The notes beneath the pieces are model-generated. The model searched no databases. It saw only the letters and a list, made by a program, of their open reading frames with translations, and was not told where the DNA came from. 64,000 nucleotides of DNA from CAYRYU01 sp964428355 (lineage in GTDB: Bacteria; Muiribacteriota; Ozemobacteria; Ozemobacterales; Ozemobacteraceae). Positions 28,038 through 37,066 of this stretch are shown here, in pieces. The stretch is taken from positions 1 through 64,000 of the forward strand of contig CAYRYU010000002.1 in NCBI GenBank assembly GCA_964428355.1, given 5' to 3'. The position numbers and the translations under genes are program-made. Position 1 is the first letter of the stretch. Each line of letters opens with the position of its first letter.

Positions 28038-28619
28038 ATGACCGGCCCCGCACCAGAAGAAAGAAGCCTGATCGAGCGATCCCTGCGAGGGGATCTGAAA
28101 GCGTTCGAAACCCTTGTCCGGAAACACCAGGAGATGGTTTTCCGGTTTTTGCTGCATTTTGCGGGCAACGCTTCCGACGCGGAGGACTTGACCCAGGAAA
28201 CCTTTCTGCTCGTCCATCGGAAGCTTTCCCAGCACAATCCCGCCCAATCCTTTTCCTCATGGATGATTTCCATCGCGAGGAACCTGGCCCTCTCGCACCA
28301 TCGAAAAAGGATTCCCACCCCTCTCGATCCCACCGTCCTGGGCGCAGCCATCAAAACCTGCGTTCCCGGCCCGGAAAACGAAATCCTGATGAAGGAAGCG
28401 GGCTCCCAGGTCCATCTCGCCATCCAGCACCTGCCCGACCATCTGCGGGAAGTGGTGATCCTCCACTATATCCTGGATCGCCCACTGGAGGTTGTGGCGG
28501 AGCTTCTCAACATTCCCGAAGGGACCGCCAAGTCCAGGCTTTTCAAGGCCCGGGCCGAGATGAAGGAAGCCCTCGGGAAACTGCTGTTCCCCGAAACCGC
28601 CGCCGCTTCGGCATCCTGA
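28038..28619 (+). CDS. ECF RNA polymerase sigma factor
   Basis: 193 residues. Region 2: IERSLRGDLKAFETLVRKH, DAEDLTQETFLLVHRKL, FSSWMISIARNLALSHHRK. Region 4: LPDHLREVVILHYILDRPLE, EVVAELLNIPEGTAKSRLFK. It lies directly after its putative anti-sigma gene and is probably co-transcribed. The target regulon cannot be read from the window. Confidence 0.95.
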   Translation: MTGPAPEERSLIERSLRGDLKAFETLVRKHQEMVFRFLLHFAGNASDAEDLTQETFLLVHRKLSQHNPAQSFSSWMISIARNLALSHHRKRIPTPLDPTVLGAAIKTCVPGPENEILMKEAGSQVHLAIQHLPDHLREVVILHYILDRPLEVVAELLNIPEGTAKSRLFKARAEMKEALGKLLFPETAAASAS

Positions 28620-29429
28620 GGCAATTCCCCAGGAGCCGCCGCCCTGTCCGAATCGAAACGTGGGTCCCACCGGGCGAAGGAGCGGGGACCACCCGAAGGT
28701 TTTGCGGAAAGCCCGACATGCATTGCTCGAGCTGGACGATTGCATTTGTGAAGGCTCTCAAGGATGTTGAAACAGCTTCATCGCAGGGAGCTGAAAAAAG
28801 CTTCGGCAGCCAGAGTCCAAAGCCTGCGCATCGAAAAAGAGGTACCACGTTCGTAATGCACCAGTCGCCAGGCATCGCGTTCGACGCGGCGGAGGGTCGC
28901 GGGACCGGGAAGCATTCTGGCAAAACGGTTCCGCCAGGCAGCATCCATTTCGCCAGTCGGCGGTCCAAGCCGGTCTCGGGAAACAGACGGCCCCTCGCTA
29001 TCTGCGAATCGGTCGGCGGAGGAACCCGCATCCAATGCCCATCCGAGTCACGGCATATCTGCGACAGATACTTCGCCCGACGGGAGGCGAACTCTGACCG
29101 ACGGTGCCGGGTGGCACCAGAATGCCGAGAGCGAATAAAACGAAGGCGAGCAGCGGATATGCGATCATCGGTGGCCTGAGACTCGGAACTGTCGTTTGCT
29201 CATCGTGATAACCCCTGCCGAATGGATCATGCTATCACGCATGGCGGTACTCCGTATCTCGATTTTTCTGGACGCGGTCCGATTCCCTTCCGGTGGTTTT
29301 TCGGATTGGGTCGCTTCCGTCACCATTGTCTGGAATCGCTGCTGATAAGGGTTCGTGACCTGTCGGAAACTCGGCCGTGCGTTCCGGACAGGTATCCAAC
29401 TTTGGAATTCGCACTACCGGGCGTACAAA
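28620..29429. other. Long stretch without a recognisable gene
   Basis: About 800 bases between the ECF gene and the terminator at 29430. Open frames exist on both strands (for example minus 28778-29035 and 28543-29031). Their products match no family I know, and they lack good ribosome-binding sites. The minus frame contains phrases such as AAWRNRFARMLPGPATLRR, so a decayed gene is possible. Confidence 0.45.
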
Positions 29430-29460
29430 GGAAAAACCCCGGACTGGCCGGGGTTTTTCC
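29430..29460 (-). terminator. Strong intrinsic terminator
   Basis: GGAAAAACCCCGG and CCGGGGTTTTTCC form a perfect 13-bp stem with a 5-base loop. It has T-tracts in both directions and lies 22 bases after the stop of the heptad-repeat gene on the minus strand. Confidence 0.9.
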
Positions 29461-29481
29461 GAAGGTTCGCTTTCGGGTTCT

Positions 29482-30333
29482 CTAGTCGGGGGTTGCGGGG
29501 GTTTCGACGGATTCGGTATCGGCACCCTCGTCGGTTTCGGTGGCGTCTTCCTCGCCGGAGTTGGCTTCGCTGCTGGTGGTTGCCTTGTCACCCTCGTTCT
29601 TGGCTGCCGCATCGGCTTCGGCCTTGTCGGCATCCTTTCCACCCTGTTCCCAGCCCTTCTTGCCGGCATCGACGACGCCCTTGAAGAGCTCGGAGAAGCT
29701 CTTGTCGGCATCGGCCGCGGTCTGACCGATCTTCTCGATCGCTTTTCCGATGTAATCCAGGACCGTTCCGACCTTGATGAGCACCTTGCCCACCGTCACG
29801 AGAGCTGCACCGATGGCAGCGGTATAGGGTATTGCCTTCAGGGCGGTTCCGACGGTGACCAGTACCTGGCCGACCGTTTTGAGGAGCTGGCCGATCTTTT
29901 GGAGAAGCTGGCCGATTTTTATCAGCGCTTTCTGGATCGCGGCGGCGGTCTTGGTGACCTTTTCGAAAGTGTTTCCATCACCGGTCGCGGCGTTGGAGAC
30001 ATCCTTGACCGAGTTGGCGGCATCCTGTGCCGAGGTCTTGACTTCGCCTACCTGTTGCTTGGAGGAATCGAGCTGCTTGTTGGCATCCTTGATCTTGTCC
30101 TTGGTCGATCCGTCCATGTACCACTTGGTCTTGACCTTCTTCGTGTCCTGGAGGGTGGTGTTCGCGTCGTTCACCTTGTTCGCCCCGTCCTGGGAATCCT
30201 GGGCGGCCTGGGCCGCTTCCCCCGAGGTGATCGTCGAAGATTCTTCCGCGTATACCGCGATTTCGAAAACGATCGGGTTGAAGATCATCAGGAAAGCCAG
30301 CAGGGTCGATATCGAACGCTTCATCTTGTTCAT
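29482..30333 (-). CDS. Secreted protein with glycine-heptad repeat region
   Basis: 283 residues from ATG 30333 (GAGGAGG upstream). A signal peptide (about 1-26, ending VYA) leads to a Gln/Asn/Asp-rich linker. Residues about 120-200 then contain a run of seven-residue units: LIKIGQL, LQKIGQL, LKTVGQV, LVTVGTA, followed after a break by LVTVGKV, LIKVGTV, LDYIGKA and IEKIG. The tail is acidic and Thr/Glu/Ala-rich. The pattern predicts an amphipathic or membrane-active helix or fibre. No family recognised. It lies downstream of the pseudopilin genes and ends at a strong terminator. Confidence 0.8.
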   Translation of the reverse strand: MNKMKRSISTLLAFLMIFNPIVFEIAVYAEESSTITSGEAAQAAQDSQDGANKVNDANTTLQDTKKVKTKWYMDGSTKDKIKDANKQLDSSKQQVGEVKTSAQDAANSVKDVSNAATGDGNTFEKVTKTAAAIQKALIKIGQLLQKIGQLLKTVGQVLVTVGTALKAIPYTAAIGAALVTVGKVLIKVGTVLDYIGKAIEKIGQTAADADKSFSELFKGVVDAGKKGWEQGGKDADKAEADAAAKNEGDKATTSSEANSGEEDATETDEGADTESVETPATPD

Positions 30334-30412
30334 GGTCACCCTCCTCAATTTTTCCCTTTCGGGTTTTTCACTCTTTTGACGATACCACTTTTCCGCAGGT
30401 TCACGGAATTTT

Positions 30413-31144
30413 TCAATTTTCGTGGTAGGTTTCGAAATTCCAGTTCAGATTCTTCAGGCTTCCGGTGACGAACGAGCTGGTGATGCTCGTTGTCAGCTCC
30501 AGGGGGGTTCCGATGGAGGCCTTCCCGTAAAGATCCTCCCCTTCATGGATGACGAATTTCACCCAAAGGATGGGAATTGCCGGGTTGAGATCGTGGAAAT
30601 ACACCTTGAACTCCACCAGGTCGAAACCCTTGAAGGTGATCATCCGCGAAGGGGCCGACCTTGTGAGCGTATGGGCGCCCGGATCGAAGGAATACTGCAC
30701 CAGCTCGACGGTCGGACTGGCCTTCGAGCTCGAGAAGATGAACCTGTGGAAAGCCAGTTTCGTGGGGCTCAACTCCATCAGGATGCAGGGGTTCGAGGAA
30801 TCCCAGCCGGGGGGCTTCTGGAAGACCGCCCGCTGGGCATCCTGGATGAAGACGTAACTCTTGGCGGGTTTCGATGTGGAATAGACGAATCTGGGACAAC
30901 TCGAGGAAAAATCCCGCCTGAGGTAGTTTACGGCCAATCTGGCATTCTGGAGGTTTTGAAGGTTGACCGTCCCATACATGAAATTGAACCGGGTCCCGGA
31001 AAGGAATTTGTAGATCAGGAAGAAAGCCATCATCGCCACACCCACGCTGACGATCATCTCGATCATGGTCAGCCCGGGTCGGGAAGAGACTGACCGTCGC
31101 ATTCCCAACCTCTTGAAGCCGACCGCCGAAAGCAGTTTCATCAT
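30413..31144 (-). CDS. Prepilin-like protein (PilW/GspJ type)
   Basis: About 243 residues from ATG 31144; ATG 31102, with AAGAGG upstream, is an alternative. The type IV prepilin leader is RRSVSSRPG|LTMIEMIV: Gly at -1, Glu at +5, then a hydrophobic helix (IVSVGVAMMAFFLIYKFL). The rest is a globular domain resembling minor pilins that read LVEFKVYF near the end. The start overlaps the stop of the PilV-like gene, so translation is coupled. It would be processed by a PilD-type peptidase not in the window. Confidence 0.85.
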   Translation of the reverse strand: MMKLLSAVGFKRLGMRRSVSSRPGLTMIEMIVSVGVAMMAFFLIYKFLSGTRFNFMYGTVNLQNLQNARLAVNYLRRDFSSSCPRFVYSTSKPAKSYVFIQDAQRAVFQKPPGWDSSNPCILMELSPTKLAFHRFIFSSSKASPTVELVQYSFDPGAHTLTRSAPSRMITFKGFDLVEFKVYFHDLNPAIPILWVKFVIHEGEDLYGKASIGTPLELTTSITSSFVTGSLKNLNWNFETYHEN

Positions 31145-31145
31145 T

Positions 31146-31682
31146 CTAGTAATCCAGTTTCTTGTCGTTTCCGACAAGGGTGGAAAGGGTGATCTTCCTC
31201 ATCCGTTTCGCATCAAAAAGCTGCTCGGGAACCTGCCCCTCGTTCCACAATACGGTAACCGTGACCTTCTTCAGGTGACCCGCGTCGATCCCGTTCCCGG
31301 CCCCGATCTCTTCCACGGCTACTTCCCGGAAGAAGAAAGCGTTCAGGTACTGCTCCGAATAGCGGATCTGGTCCGCGACAACCTCCTCAGTCACCCAGTC
31401 CTGGTTTTCGGGGGGTTTCAGGTTGACCTTCACGGGCGTGAAACCCGAGCCGCTCTGCTCCTGGAGTGAACCCTGGCCGTTCTGAAGCTTTTCGAGCTCC
31501 TCGAAGGAGGAAAGGCTCGCCCATTCGATCGCTTCGTTTGCCAACTCCAGGGCCCGAAGGTAGTTGATCGCCTTGCTGGTCTCCTTGCGGCTCGACATGG
31601 TCATGTAAACGATCGGGGCAGCGCACATGGCTGCGATGAGAACCGCGACGATGATCTCGGCGAAAGTGAATCCCCTTCTCAT
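31146..31682 (-). CDS. Prepilin-like protein (PilV/GspI type)
   Basis: 178 residues from ATG 31682, which has GGGAGGGGG upstream. The leader MRRG|FTFAEIIVAVLIAAM is a classic class III signal with Glu at +5. The helix continues CAAPIVYMTMSSRKE. Its C-terminal domain includes VTVLWNEG, as in minor pilins. It overlaps the small upstream gene by 4 bases (ATGA). Confidence 0.88.
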   Translation of the reverse strand: MRRGFTFAEIIVAVLIAAMCAAPIVYMTMSSRKETSKAINYLRALELANEAIEWASLSSFEELEKLQNGQGSLQEQSGSGFTPVKVNLKPPENQDWVTEEVVADQIRYSEQYLNAFFFREVAVEEIGAGNGIDAGHLKKVTVTVLWNEGQVPEQLFDAKRMRKITLSTLVGNDKKLDY

Positions 31683-32023
31683 CGGCCCCCTCCCGGGAGT
31701 GAAGAGGAATCCTCGCAAATGGTTTTTCCGAAGGAACGGAAACATTCCTCGGTCATTTCCTCACTGGGCATGCTGAATGCACAGGGCGGAAGAGGGGAAA
31801 GCTGAACTCCGGAAAAATCGAATCCCTTTCCGGGGATGGATTCCTTGCGGGTCTTCTTGACCGGGTCGGGCATCCAGGTGGTCTGAACGACGGGCCCCGA
31901 ATCGGTATTGGAAACGTTGGTTTCGGCCCCGGTCGGCCGGGGTGTGAATCTGTGGAGAACCGTCAAGGTGAAAAGCATGCAGATGATCACGGAGAACAGG
32001 ATGTACCATCTGGCGGTATCCAT
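31679..32023 (-). CDS. Small membrane-anchored protein in the pseudopilin operon
   Basis: 114 residues with one N-terminal membrane helix (WYILFSVIICMLFTLTVL) and a Pro/Ser-rich periplasmic part with Cys residues. No family recognised. Start and stop overlap its neighbours (TGATG and ATGA), so it is a genuine operon member. It may be an assembly or linker protein of the pilus-like machine. Confidence 0.7.
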   Translation of the reverse strand: MDTARWYILFSVIICMLFTLTVLHRFTPRPTGAETNVSNTDSGPVVQTTWMPDPVKKTRKESIPGKGFDFSGVQLSPLPPCAFSMPSEEMTEECFRSFGKTICEDSSSLPGGGR

Positions 32024-34506
32024 CAGAATGATTTCTCCCCGGCGTTCATGCTGAAGAAGGTTTTCATCTCGCTGATGCTGATCCGGTAAGGGTCTTTGCC
32101 CTGGTCGGGGCTGGGGTTGTAGATGTTCGGATCGTGGACCACCTCCAGGAAACCGTCGTTGGGAACCCCGAAGGACCCGTTGTCGGTCTTGAGGTAGTCC
32201 ACGACGAGATTTCCCAGGATGGTGACCTTGTTGCCGTTCGGGAAGAAGCTTCCCTGGTTGCGAAGCTCCTCGAAGTTGAGGGAGGCATTCTTGGCGATGA
32301 AGGTCGTGGCGACGAGCGAGGCATGGATTTCGACCTCGCCCGAACCGGCAGTGACGTTGAAGTTTCCATCCTGGAGGATAATGCGGACGGTGTCCTGGGA
32401 ATCGTATCCGTCACGCTTCAGGAAATTCCCGAGCTTGCAATGGCCTTTCCCGATGAGGATGAGGCCCTTTCCCGCAAATTTCTCGACCCGTGAGAGATCC
32501 AGGTCGCCTTCCTTGATTACCATCATTCCATCGACGTAAAGGACGTTGTCCGTTTTCGACAGGCGTTGTTCCAGAAAGGCCTTGGGGGTGTTGTATTTGT
32601 GGCTGAAGACCTGGTAATCGGGCACCCGGAACATCCTCGGACCGGATTTCCGGGTTTCTCCCGGCTCGACCTTCTGTTGTGGATAGCTGATAACCCCCTT
32701 GAAGGGGTCGTAGTTTTGGAGGTTTCCCGTCGTATCCATTATTTTTGGGGGCTTTTCCAGGAGGGAATTGAGGGGAACCGTGTCGACCGAGCGGCTCATC
32801 AGGTAGTTCTCGAAGTGCTTTTTCAGCTCCGCGTTCGAAAGGGAGGGGGTCGGAACCGTCCCCTGCGGAAGTTCCTTGTTGAGAAACCGCTCGGGAGTCC
32901 TTTTGGGGCGATAGTAGACCAGGGGGACCGAAGGGACGTTCAGGGGAACCGGAGTGGGATTGCTGTAAATGGTGAACTGCGCGGTAAACTTGTCGAAGTA
33001 GGCGATCTTGAACAGGCGGAAGTAGGCCTCCCCTTCAACAAGAACCGGGATGTCGCTGGAAGCGCCATAGATCTGGGCCATCCTCCCGACGTGAACCCGT
33101 TCCTTGTTGAACATGGGGGATTCACCTATGTTCTCGAAGAAATAGGGGCCGATGTGGTCGGTTCCATCGGTGTTCGTCGCGATCCCGCTGAACCGGCTGT
33201 CGCCGCAGAACCCCGACATGTCGGGAAGCCTGTCGATGGCCGAGGTCTCCAGTTCCCAGATGTGGGCCGCGGTCGTGTACCCGTAATGATATTGCCAATA
33301 GTCGAAGCAGGTCGTAAGGATCTTGCGGAACATCTGGCATGCGCCGTATTGGTCGGCCTTTGCGCCCTGAACCTTCTGTATGAAATCGTCGGCGACCATG
33401 TACGCCGCCGAATTGGAGTTGGTGTTGGAGGAGTTCCGGGTATTGTTGCATTTGGTCTTCAACGTCGTGCCTGTGGCGATGTCGGTAGTTCCAAGGACCG
33501 CATTGCAGGCCTTGTTCACGAACTCCTCGTAGACCCTGCGGATCTCGGGAACTTCAAAAAAGTGGGAATACGAAAACTGGGCGGCAATGGTGGGCTTGAA
33601 AGCGACCTTGTTTACCCAGCAGAGGGCGTTGGGACTCCCATCGGGAAACTGCTGCAACCCGAAGCTCTTCCCAAGGCCGAGAAGGGGTCCGAGGAGGGCC
33701 TTGTGCTCCTCGAAATCGATGTCGAACCAGAGAGAATGGGAGGAAATCCCTGCCTCGCTCGGCCGGACATTGGGCTGGGCGGGAAACTCCGCACCTTCCG
33801 GATAGAACCGGTTTCCGAAATACGCAAGGGAAATCACCCCCTGGTCGGGCTTGCAAATCGAGGAAGGGAGGCCTGTCAGCCGAAGCCTCCGGTTCGGATT
33901 GTTGATGTCGGGACAGAAATTTTTCGTGAAGAACACGTACTTGTCGAAGAAGTGCCGGACATCCACGAGCTTGACGTCGTACCGTTCCTTGATTTCAACC
34001 ATGTTTTCCGGATTGTCCTCGTGTGAGGCCCGGGAGGTGACCTCGATGTATCCCAGGAAGGCCGGGAACCCGGGTAGAGGCGATTTGTAATAGACAACCA
34101 GATCAGCATGGCACGCAAGGACGACTCTGTAAGCGATGTCCTGCGCGATCTTCTTGGTTTCCCCCGGGAACCAACCGGAAAAAAGGTTGGTTTTGATCGG
34201 GGTCCCCGGGAAGGCGGCAGCCCCGTAGGTCGCGAAAACGCCCCGGAAAAGGGAAGCCATCGCCGCCCCGTCCTCGTTCACCTGGCTTCTGATGAAGGCC
34301 AACGCTTCGGCATTCGCGGACTGGGCAAGTACCGCAAGCCGGTTCTGGTCGATCGTTTTGGCGAGCTGCTCGACCGCGCCGGACTTGAATTTCGACAGTG
34401 CGAAGGCCAGAATGGCGATGACCAGGATAACCGTGACCACCACGAAAAGGATGAACCCTTCTTTCCGTTTCCTCGGCATCATCACCAGTTTTGCTGGAAT
34501 CCTCAT
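32023..34506 (-). CDS. Large PilX/GspK-like protein of the pseudopilin operon
   Basis: 827 residues. The N terminus RKRKEGFILFVVVTVILVIA resembles PilX/GspK leaders (positive residues, Gly-Phe, then a long hydrophobic helix), but the E at +5 is absent. The remaining ~780 residues are a large exported domain without a recognised fold. They contain LSRVEKFAGKGLILIGKG and a polar stretch reading GDLDLSRVE, which suggests beta-helical parts. First gene of the minus-strand operon. ATG 34506 is used; ATG 34482 and 34479 are possible. Confidence 0.75.
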   Translation of the reverse strand: MRIPAKLVMMPRKRKEGFILFVVVTVILVIAILAFALSKFKSGAVEQLAKTIDQNRLAVLAQSANAEALAFIRSQVNEDGAAMASLFRGVFATYGAAAFPGTPIKTNLFSGWFPGETKKIAQDIAYRVVLACHADLVVYYKSPLPGFPAFLGYIEVTSRASHEDNPENMVEIKERYDVKLVDVRHFFDKYVFFTKNFCPDINNPNRRLRLTGLPSSICKPDQGVISLAYFGNRFYPEGAEFPAQPNVRPSEAGISSHSLWFDIDFEEHKALLGPLLGLGKSFGLQQFPDGSPNALCWVNKVAFKPTIAAQFSYSHFFEVPEIRRVYEEFVNKACNAVLGTTDIATGTTLKTKCNNTRNSSNTNSNSAAYMVADDFIQKVQGAKADQYGACQMFRKILTTCFDYWQYHYGYTTAAHIWELETSAIDRLPDMSGFCGDSRFSGIATNTDGTDHIGPYFFENIGESPMFNKERVHVGRMAQIYGASSDIPVLVEGEAYFRLFKIAYFDKFTAQFTIYSNPTPVPLNVPSVPLVYYRPKRTPERFLNKELPQGTVPTPSLSNAELKKHFENYLMSRSVDTVPLNSLLEKPPKIMDTTGNLQNYDPFKGVISYPQQKVEPGETRKSGPRMFRVPDYQVFSHKYNTPKAFLEQRLSKTDNVLYVDGMMVIKEGDLDLSRVEKFAGKGLILIGKGHCKLGNFLKRDGYDSQDTVRIILQDGNFNVTAGSGEVEIHASLVATTFIAKNASLNFEELRNQGSFFPNGNKVTILGNLVVDYLKTDNGSFGVPNDGFLEVVHDPNIYNPSPDQGKDPYRISISEMKTFFSMNAGEKSF

Positions 34507-34629
34507 CGGTAACGTTCCGTCTTCGGATCATTCTACCATAAAAAAGCCTGAAGCCATTCATTTTCGACCTCTGCTCCCCATCGTGGGAGGAGTATGGTAT
34601 AGTAATCCACGAAATCCCATGGGAGGTCC

Positions 34630-36060
34630 ATGTCAATGCTCAAAACCTTTTCGGGCTCGCTGAAGTCCGTCCGGCGGATTCTTCCGGTCCTGCTGCTTGG
34701 AATCTGTCTTCCGGCATTTTGCGCGGCAGGCGAACCTTCCGATCTTTTCGTCCAGTATGCTTTCCGGATCGAACGTCATTCCGGATTCCTTTCAGACTCC
34801 GAAAAGGAGCCCCTGGAGCTTTTCCGGCGGATCGGCAGGAGTATCCAACCCTACTGGCCGATGTTCGTCGACAATGTCCTGATGGGGGGAGGCTTCTTCC
34901 ATCAGGCAGGCTGGGACACCGAGAGGCCCTTCGCCGATTGCGTCTTTGCGCGTGATTGGAAAGAGCCGCAAAAGAAAGCGGCGGAAAAGATGTTCGCGGA
35001 CCGCGAACCACTCCTTTCCCGGATGTTGCAGGATGTCCCGATCCCTGATTCAGGGCTTTCCCTGAAGGCTCTCCTAGATCTCCGAGGCCTCTCGGATTTC
35101 ACCGAAAAATACCTCCAGAACCCGGACAAGGCGAAGAAACTGACCCCCGGACAAATAGTCCGGATCCGCGACCGGATCCTTCCCCTCCTTCAGATCGCTG
35201 ACGCTGTCGGGATCTGTGGAAGCCTTTCAAAAGCCGGACTGAAGATGCTCGTCAGGTTGGAGGGCGGAGACGCATACCTCAAAGCGCTTCCCGAAATCAA
35301 GGACCTCCCCATCGTTTCCACCCAGAAGTATGTAAAGGGAAACCCTCTTCTGACCTTCGCGCAGACGCATCTACCCCGAAACCCCGCCGATATCGCCGGA
35401 TCCCTTCGCGAGTTTCCCCAGATGATGGCCATCGAAGCCTATCTGGCCTCCGCCGGTATCGACCTCGAAAAGGACCTGACCTCGATCTCGGGAAGCGAGA
35501 CGCTTTTCACAGCCGATCTGACTCCGCAGGGTGAGGGCGGTCTTCCCAATCTCCACCTCCTGGTTTTCCTGAGAAATCCCGAAAAGGTCCTTTCCCTGCT
35601 TCCCAAGCTTCAGGCCTTGGCGACCAAGATCGGGATTTTCGTGATGCCCACGGTTGCGGATCCCCCCACGGTAAGGGTTTCCCATTTCCTCTTTCCGCAG
35701 TTCGGCCTCCATTTCGGCCTCTTCGGAAACCGCGGAATCATGAGCACTTCCAGGGATAACATCCTTTCCCTGAAACAGCACATGGACGCCGTCGACGCCG
35801 GGAAGGTCACCGGCTGGACGGAGATACCCCAGGTTCAGCGATACTGGCGCGTCGCTTTCTCGCAGCTGAACGAGCAGGTCCAGAAGTTCCTCCAGTCCCC
35901 CATTCTGTCGGGCCGCGGGATCCCTCCGGTTCAGAACATCACGGTCGCGGAGGAACTGGGAGATCTGGTTCTTTTCACGCGCCTCCTGAAAGACCGCATG
36001 GAAATCTCGGTGGACCTTCCCGTCCTGACCCCGAAACCCGAAAAGGGGTTAACACATTGA
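34630..36060 (+). CDS. Exported DUF3352-like protein
   Basis: 476 residues. Signal peptide LPVLLLGICLPAFCAAG; GGGAGG precedes ATG 34630. The later half (LASAGIDLEKDLTSISGSE, LLVFLRNPEKVLSLLPKLQ, GIMSTSRDNILSLKQH) resembles DUF3352, a large, poorly understood family of exported proteins. A TATAGT (34598-34603) lies 27 bases upstream. Divergent from the pseudopilin operon. Function unknown. Confidence 0.7.
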   Translation: MSMLKTFSGSLKSVRRILPVLLLGICLPAFCAAGEPSDLFVQYAFRIERHSGFLSDSEKEPLELFRRIGRSIQPYWPMFVDNVLMGGGFFHQAGWDTERPFADCVFARDWKEPQKKAAEKMFADREPLLSRMLQDVPIPDSGLSLKALLDLRGLSDFTEKYLQNPDKAKKLTPGQIVRIRDRILPLLQIADAVGICGSLSKAGLKMLVRLEGGDAYLKALPEIKDLPIVSTQKYVKGNPLLTFAQTHLPRNPADIAGSLREFPQMMAIEAYLASAGIDLEKDLTSISGSETLFTADLTPQGEGGLPNLHLLVFLRNPEKVLSLLPKLQALATKIGIFVMPTVADPPTVRVSHFLFPQFGLHFGLFGNRGIMSTSRDNILSLKQHMDAVDAGKVTGWTEIPQVQRYWRVAFSQLNEQVQKFLQSPILSGRGIPPVQNITVAEELGDLVLFTRLLKDRMEISVDLPVLTPKPEKGLTH

Positions 36061-36112
36061 GCGTGTTATGTTATAAAGATCTGGTTCCAACCCATATTTC
36101 CCGAGGGAGATT

Positions 36113-37066
36113 ATGAGACATCCAAGTTCGCTCGAAATCGGCTTTCTGATCCTTCTCCCGCTGATCGCCATCTCATTCGTTCCGGGATGCACCGGCTCCC
36201 AACCCCCGGCCCAACCTCCCCAGGGGCAGACTCCCGCGGGCAACGTGGCATCCGCCCCGACCGGATCGGCGATGAAGGATACGGTCCTGAAATTTGGCAG
36301 GATTCCGTTCGCCAACGCCACCGACATGGTTCCCAAGCATGAGGCGCTGATGAACTACCTCCGTGATGAGCTCGGGGTGAAGGAAACACGCCTGGTGCTC
36401 GATTCCTCCTATCACAACATCATGGCCCGCCTCGGTCGCGGGGAGATCGATATCGCCTGGTTGGGAACCTTTTCCTATGCGGAAGGCCGGGGGGAGTACA
36501 AGATGAAGCTCCTGGTCAAGCCCCGACGCTTCGGTTCGACATCCTACCGTGGAATCATCATCACACGGCAGGATAGCGGAATCAGAACCCTCCAGGACCT
36601 CAAGGGCAAGAAGTTCGCCTGGGTGGAAAAGGAATCCGCCTCGGGATATCTGTTCCCCAAAGCCCTGCTGTTCGAAAAGGGCGTGAACCCCGATCGGGAC
36701 TTCACGGAATCCTCCTTCCTCGGAAAGCATGATTCGGTGGTCCTCGCTGTCCTTCTGGGGAAGTTCGACGCGGGGGCATGTTATGACGACGCCCGGAACA
36801 CCCTCCGGGAAAAGTCCAAGATGAACGATCTCACGATCCTGGCTACGACCGAGAACATTTCCAACGAGCCGATCGTCGTCCGGTCCGACCTTCCCGAGGA
36901 TCTCGTCGAGAAAATCCGGAAGGCGTTCCTGAAACTCGACGTCGACAACCCGCATTACAAGAAGGTCCTGGAGGAGTGCACCGACGTGCAGGGCTTCGTC
37001 CCAGCCCAGGACAGCGATTACGACTACATCGAAAAGGCATACAAGGTTCTTCAGAGCAAGCAGTGA
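36113..37066 (+). CDS. PhnD-like periplasmic-binding lipoprotein
   Basis: 317 residues. The N terminus ends in VPGC, a lipobox-like cleavage site, so it is probably a lipoprotein. The mature part is a PhnD/phosphonate-type binding protein: FGRIPFANATDMVPKHEALM, GRGEIDIAWLGTFSYAEG, YRGIIITRQDSGIRTLQDLK, SASGYLFPKALLFEKG and KFDAGACYDDARN. Ligands of relatives include phosphite and phosphonates; the ligand here is unknown. No ABC permease is nearby. The stop overlaps the GGDEF gene (GTGA), so it may be the ligand-sensing partner of that cyclase. Confidence 0.9.
   Translation: MRHPSSLEIGFLILLPLIAISFVPGCTGSQPPAQPPQGQTPAGNVASAPTGSAMKDTVLKFGRIPFANATDMVPKHEALMNYLRDELGVKETRLVLDSSYHNIMARLGRGEIDIAWLGTFSYAEGRGEYKMKLLVKPRRFGSTSYRGIIITRQDSGIRTLQDLKGKKFAWVEKESASGYLFPKALLFEKGVNPDRDFTESSFLGKHDSVVLAVLLGKFDAGACYDDARNTLREKSKMNDLTILATTENISNEPIVVRSDLPEDLVEKIRKAFLKLDVDNPHYKKVLEECTDVQGFVPAQDSDYDYIEKAYKVLQSKQ

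Noticed and set aside
29111..29125. Sigma-54-like GGCAC...TGC
   Set aside because: GG-to-GC spacing is one base short and no gene follows.
32566..34026. 486-residue plus-strand open frame
   Set aside because: Mirror of the large PilX-like gene caused by high-GC codon bias.
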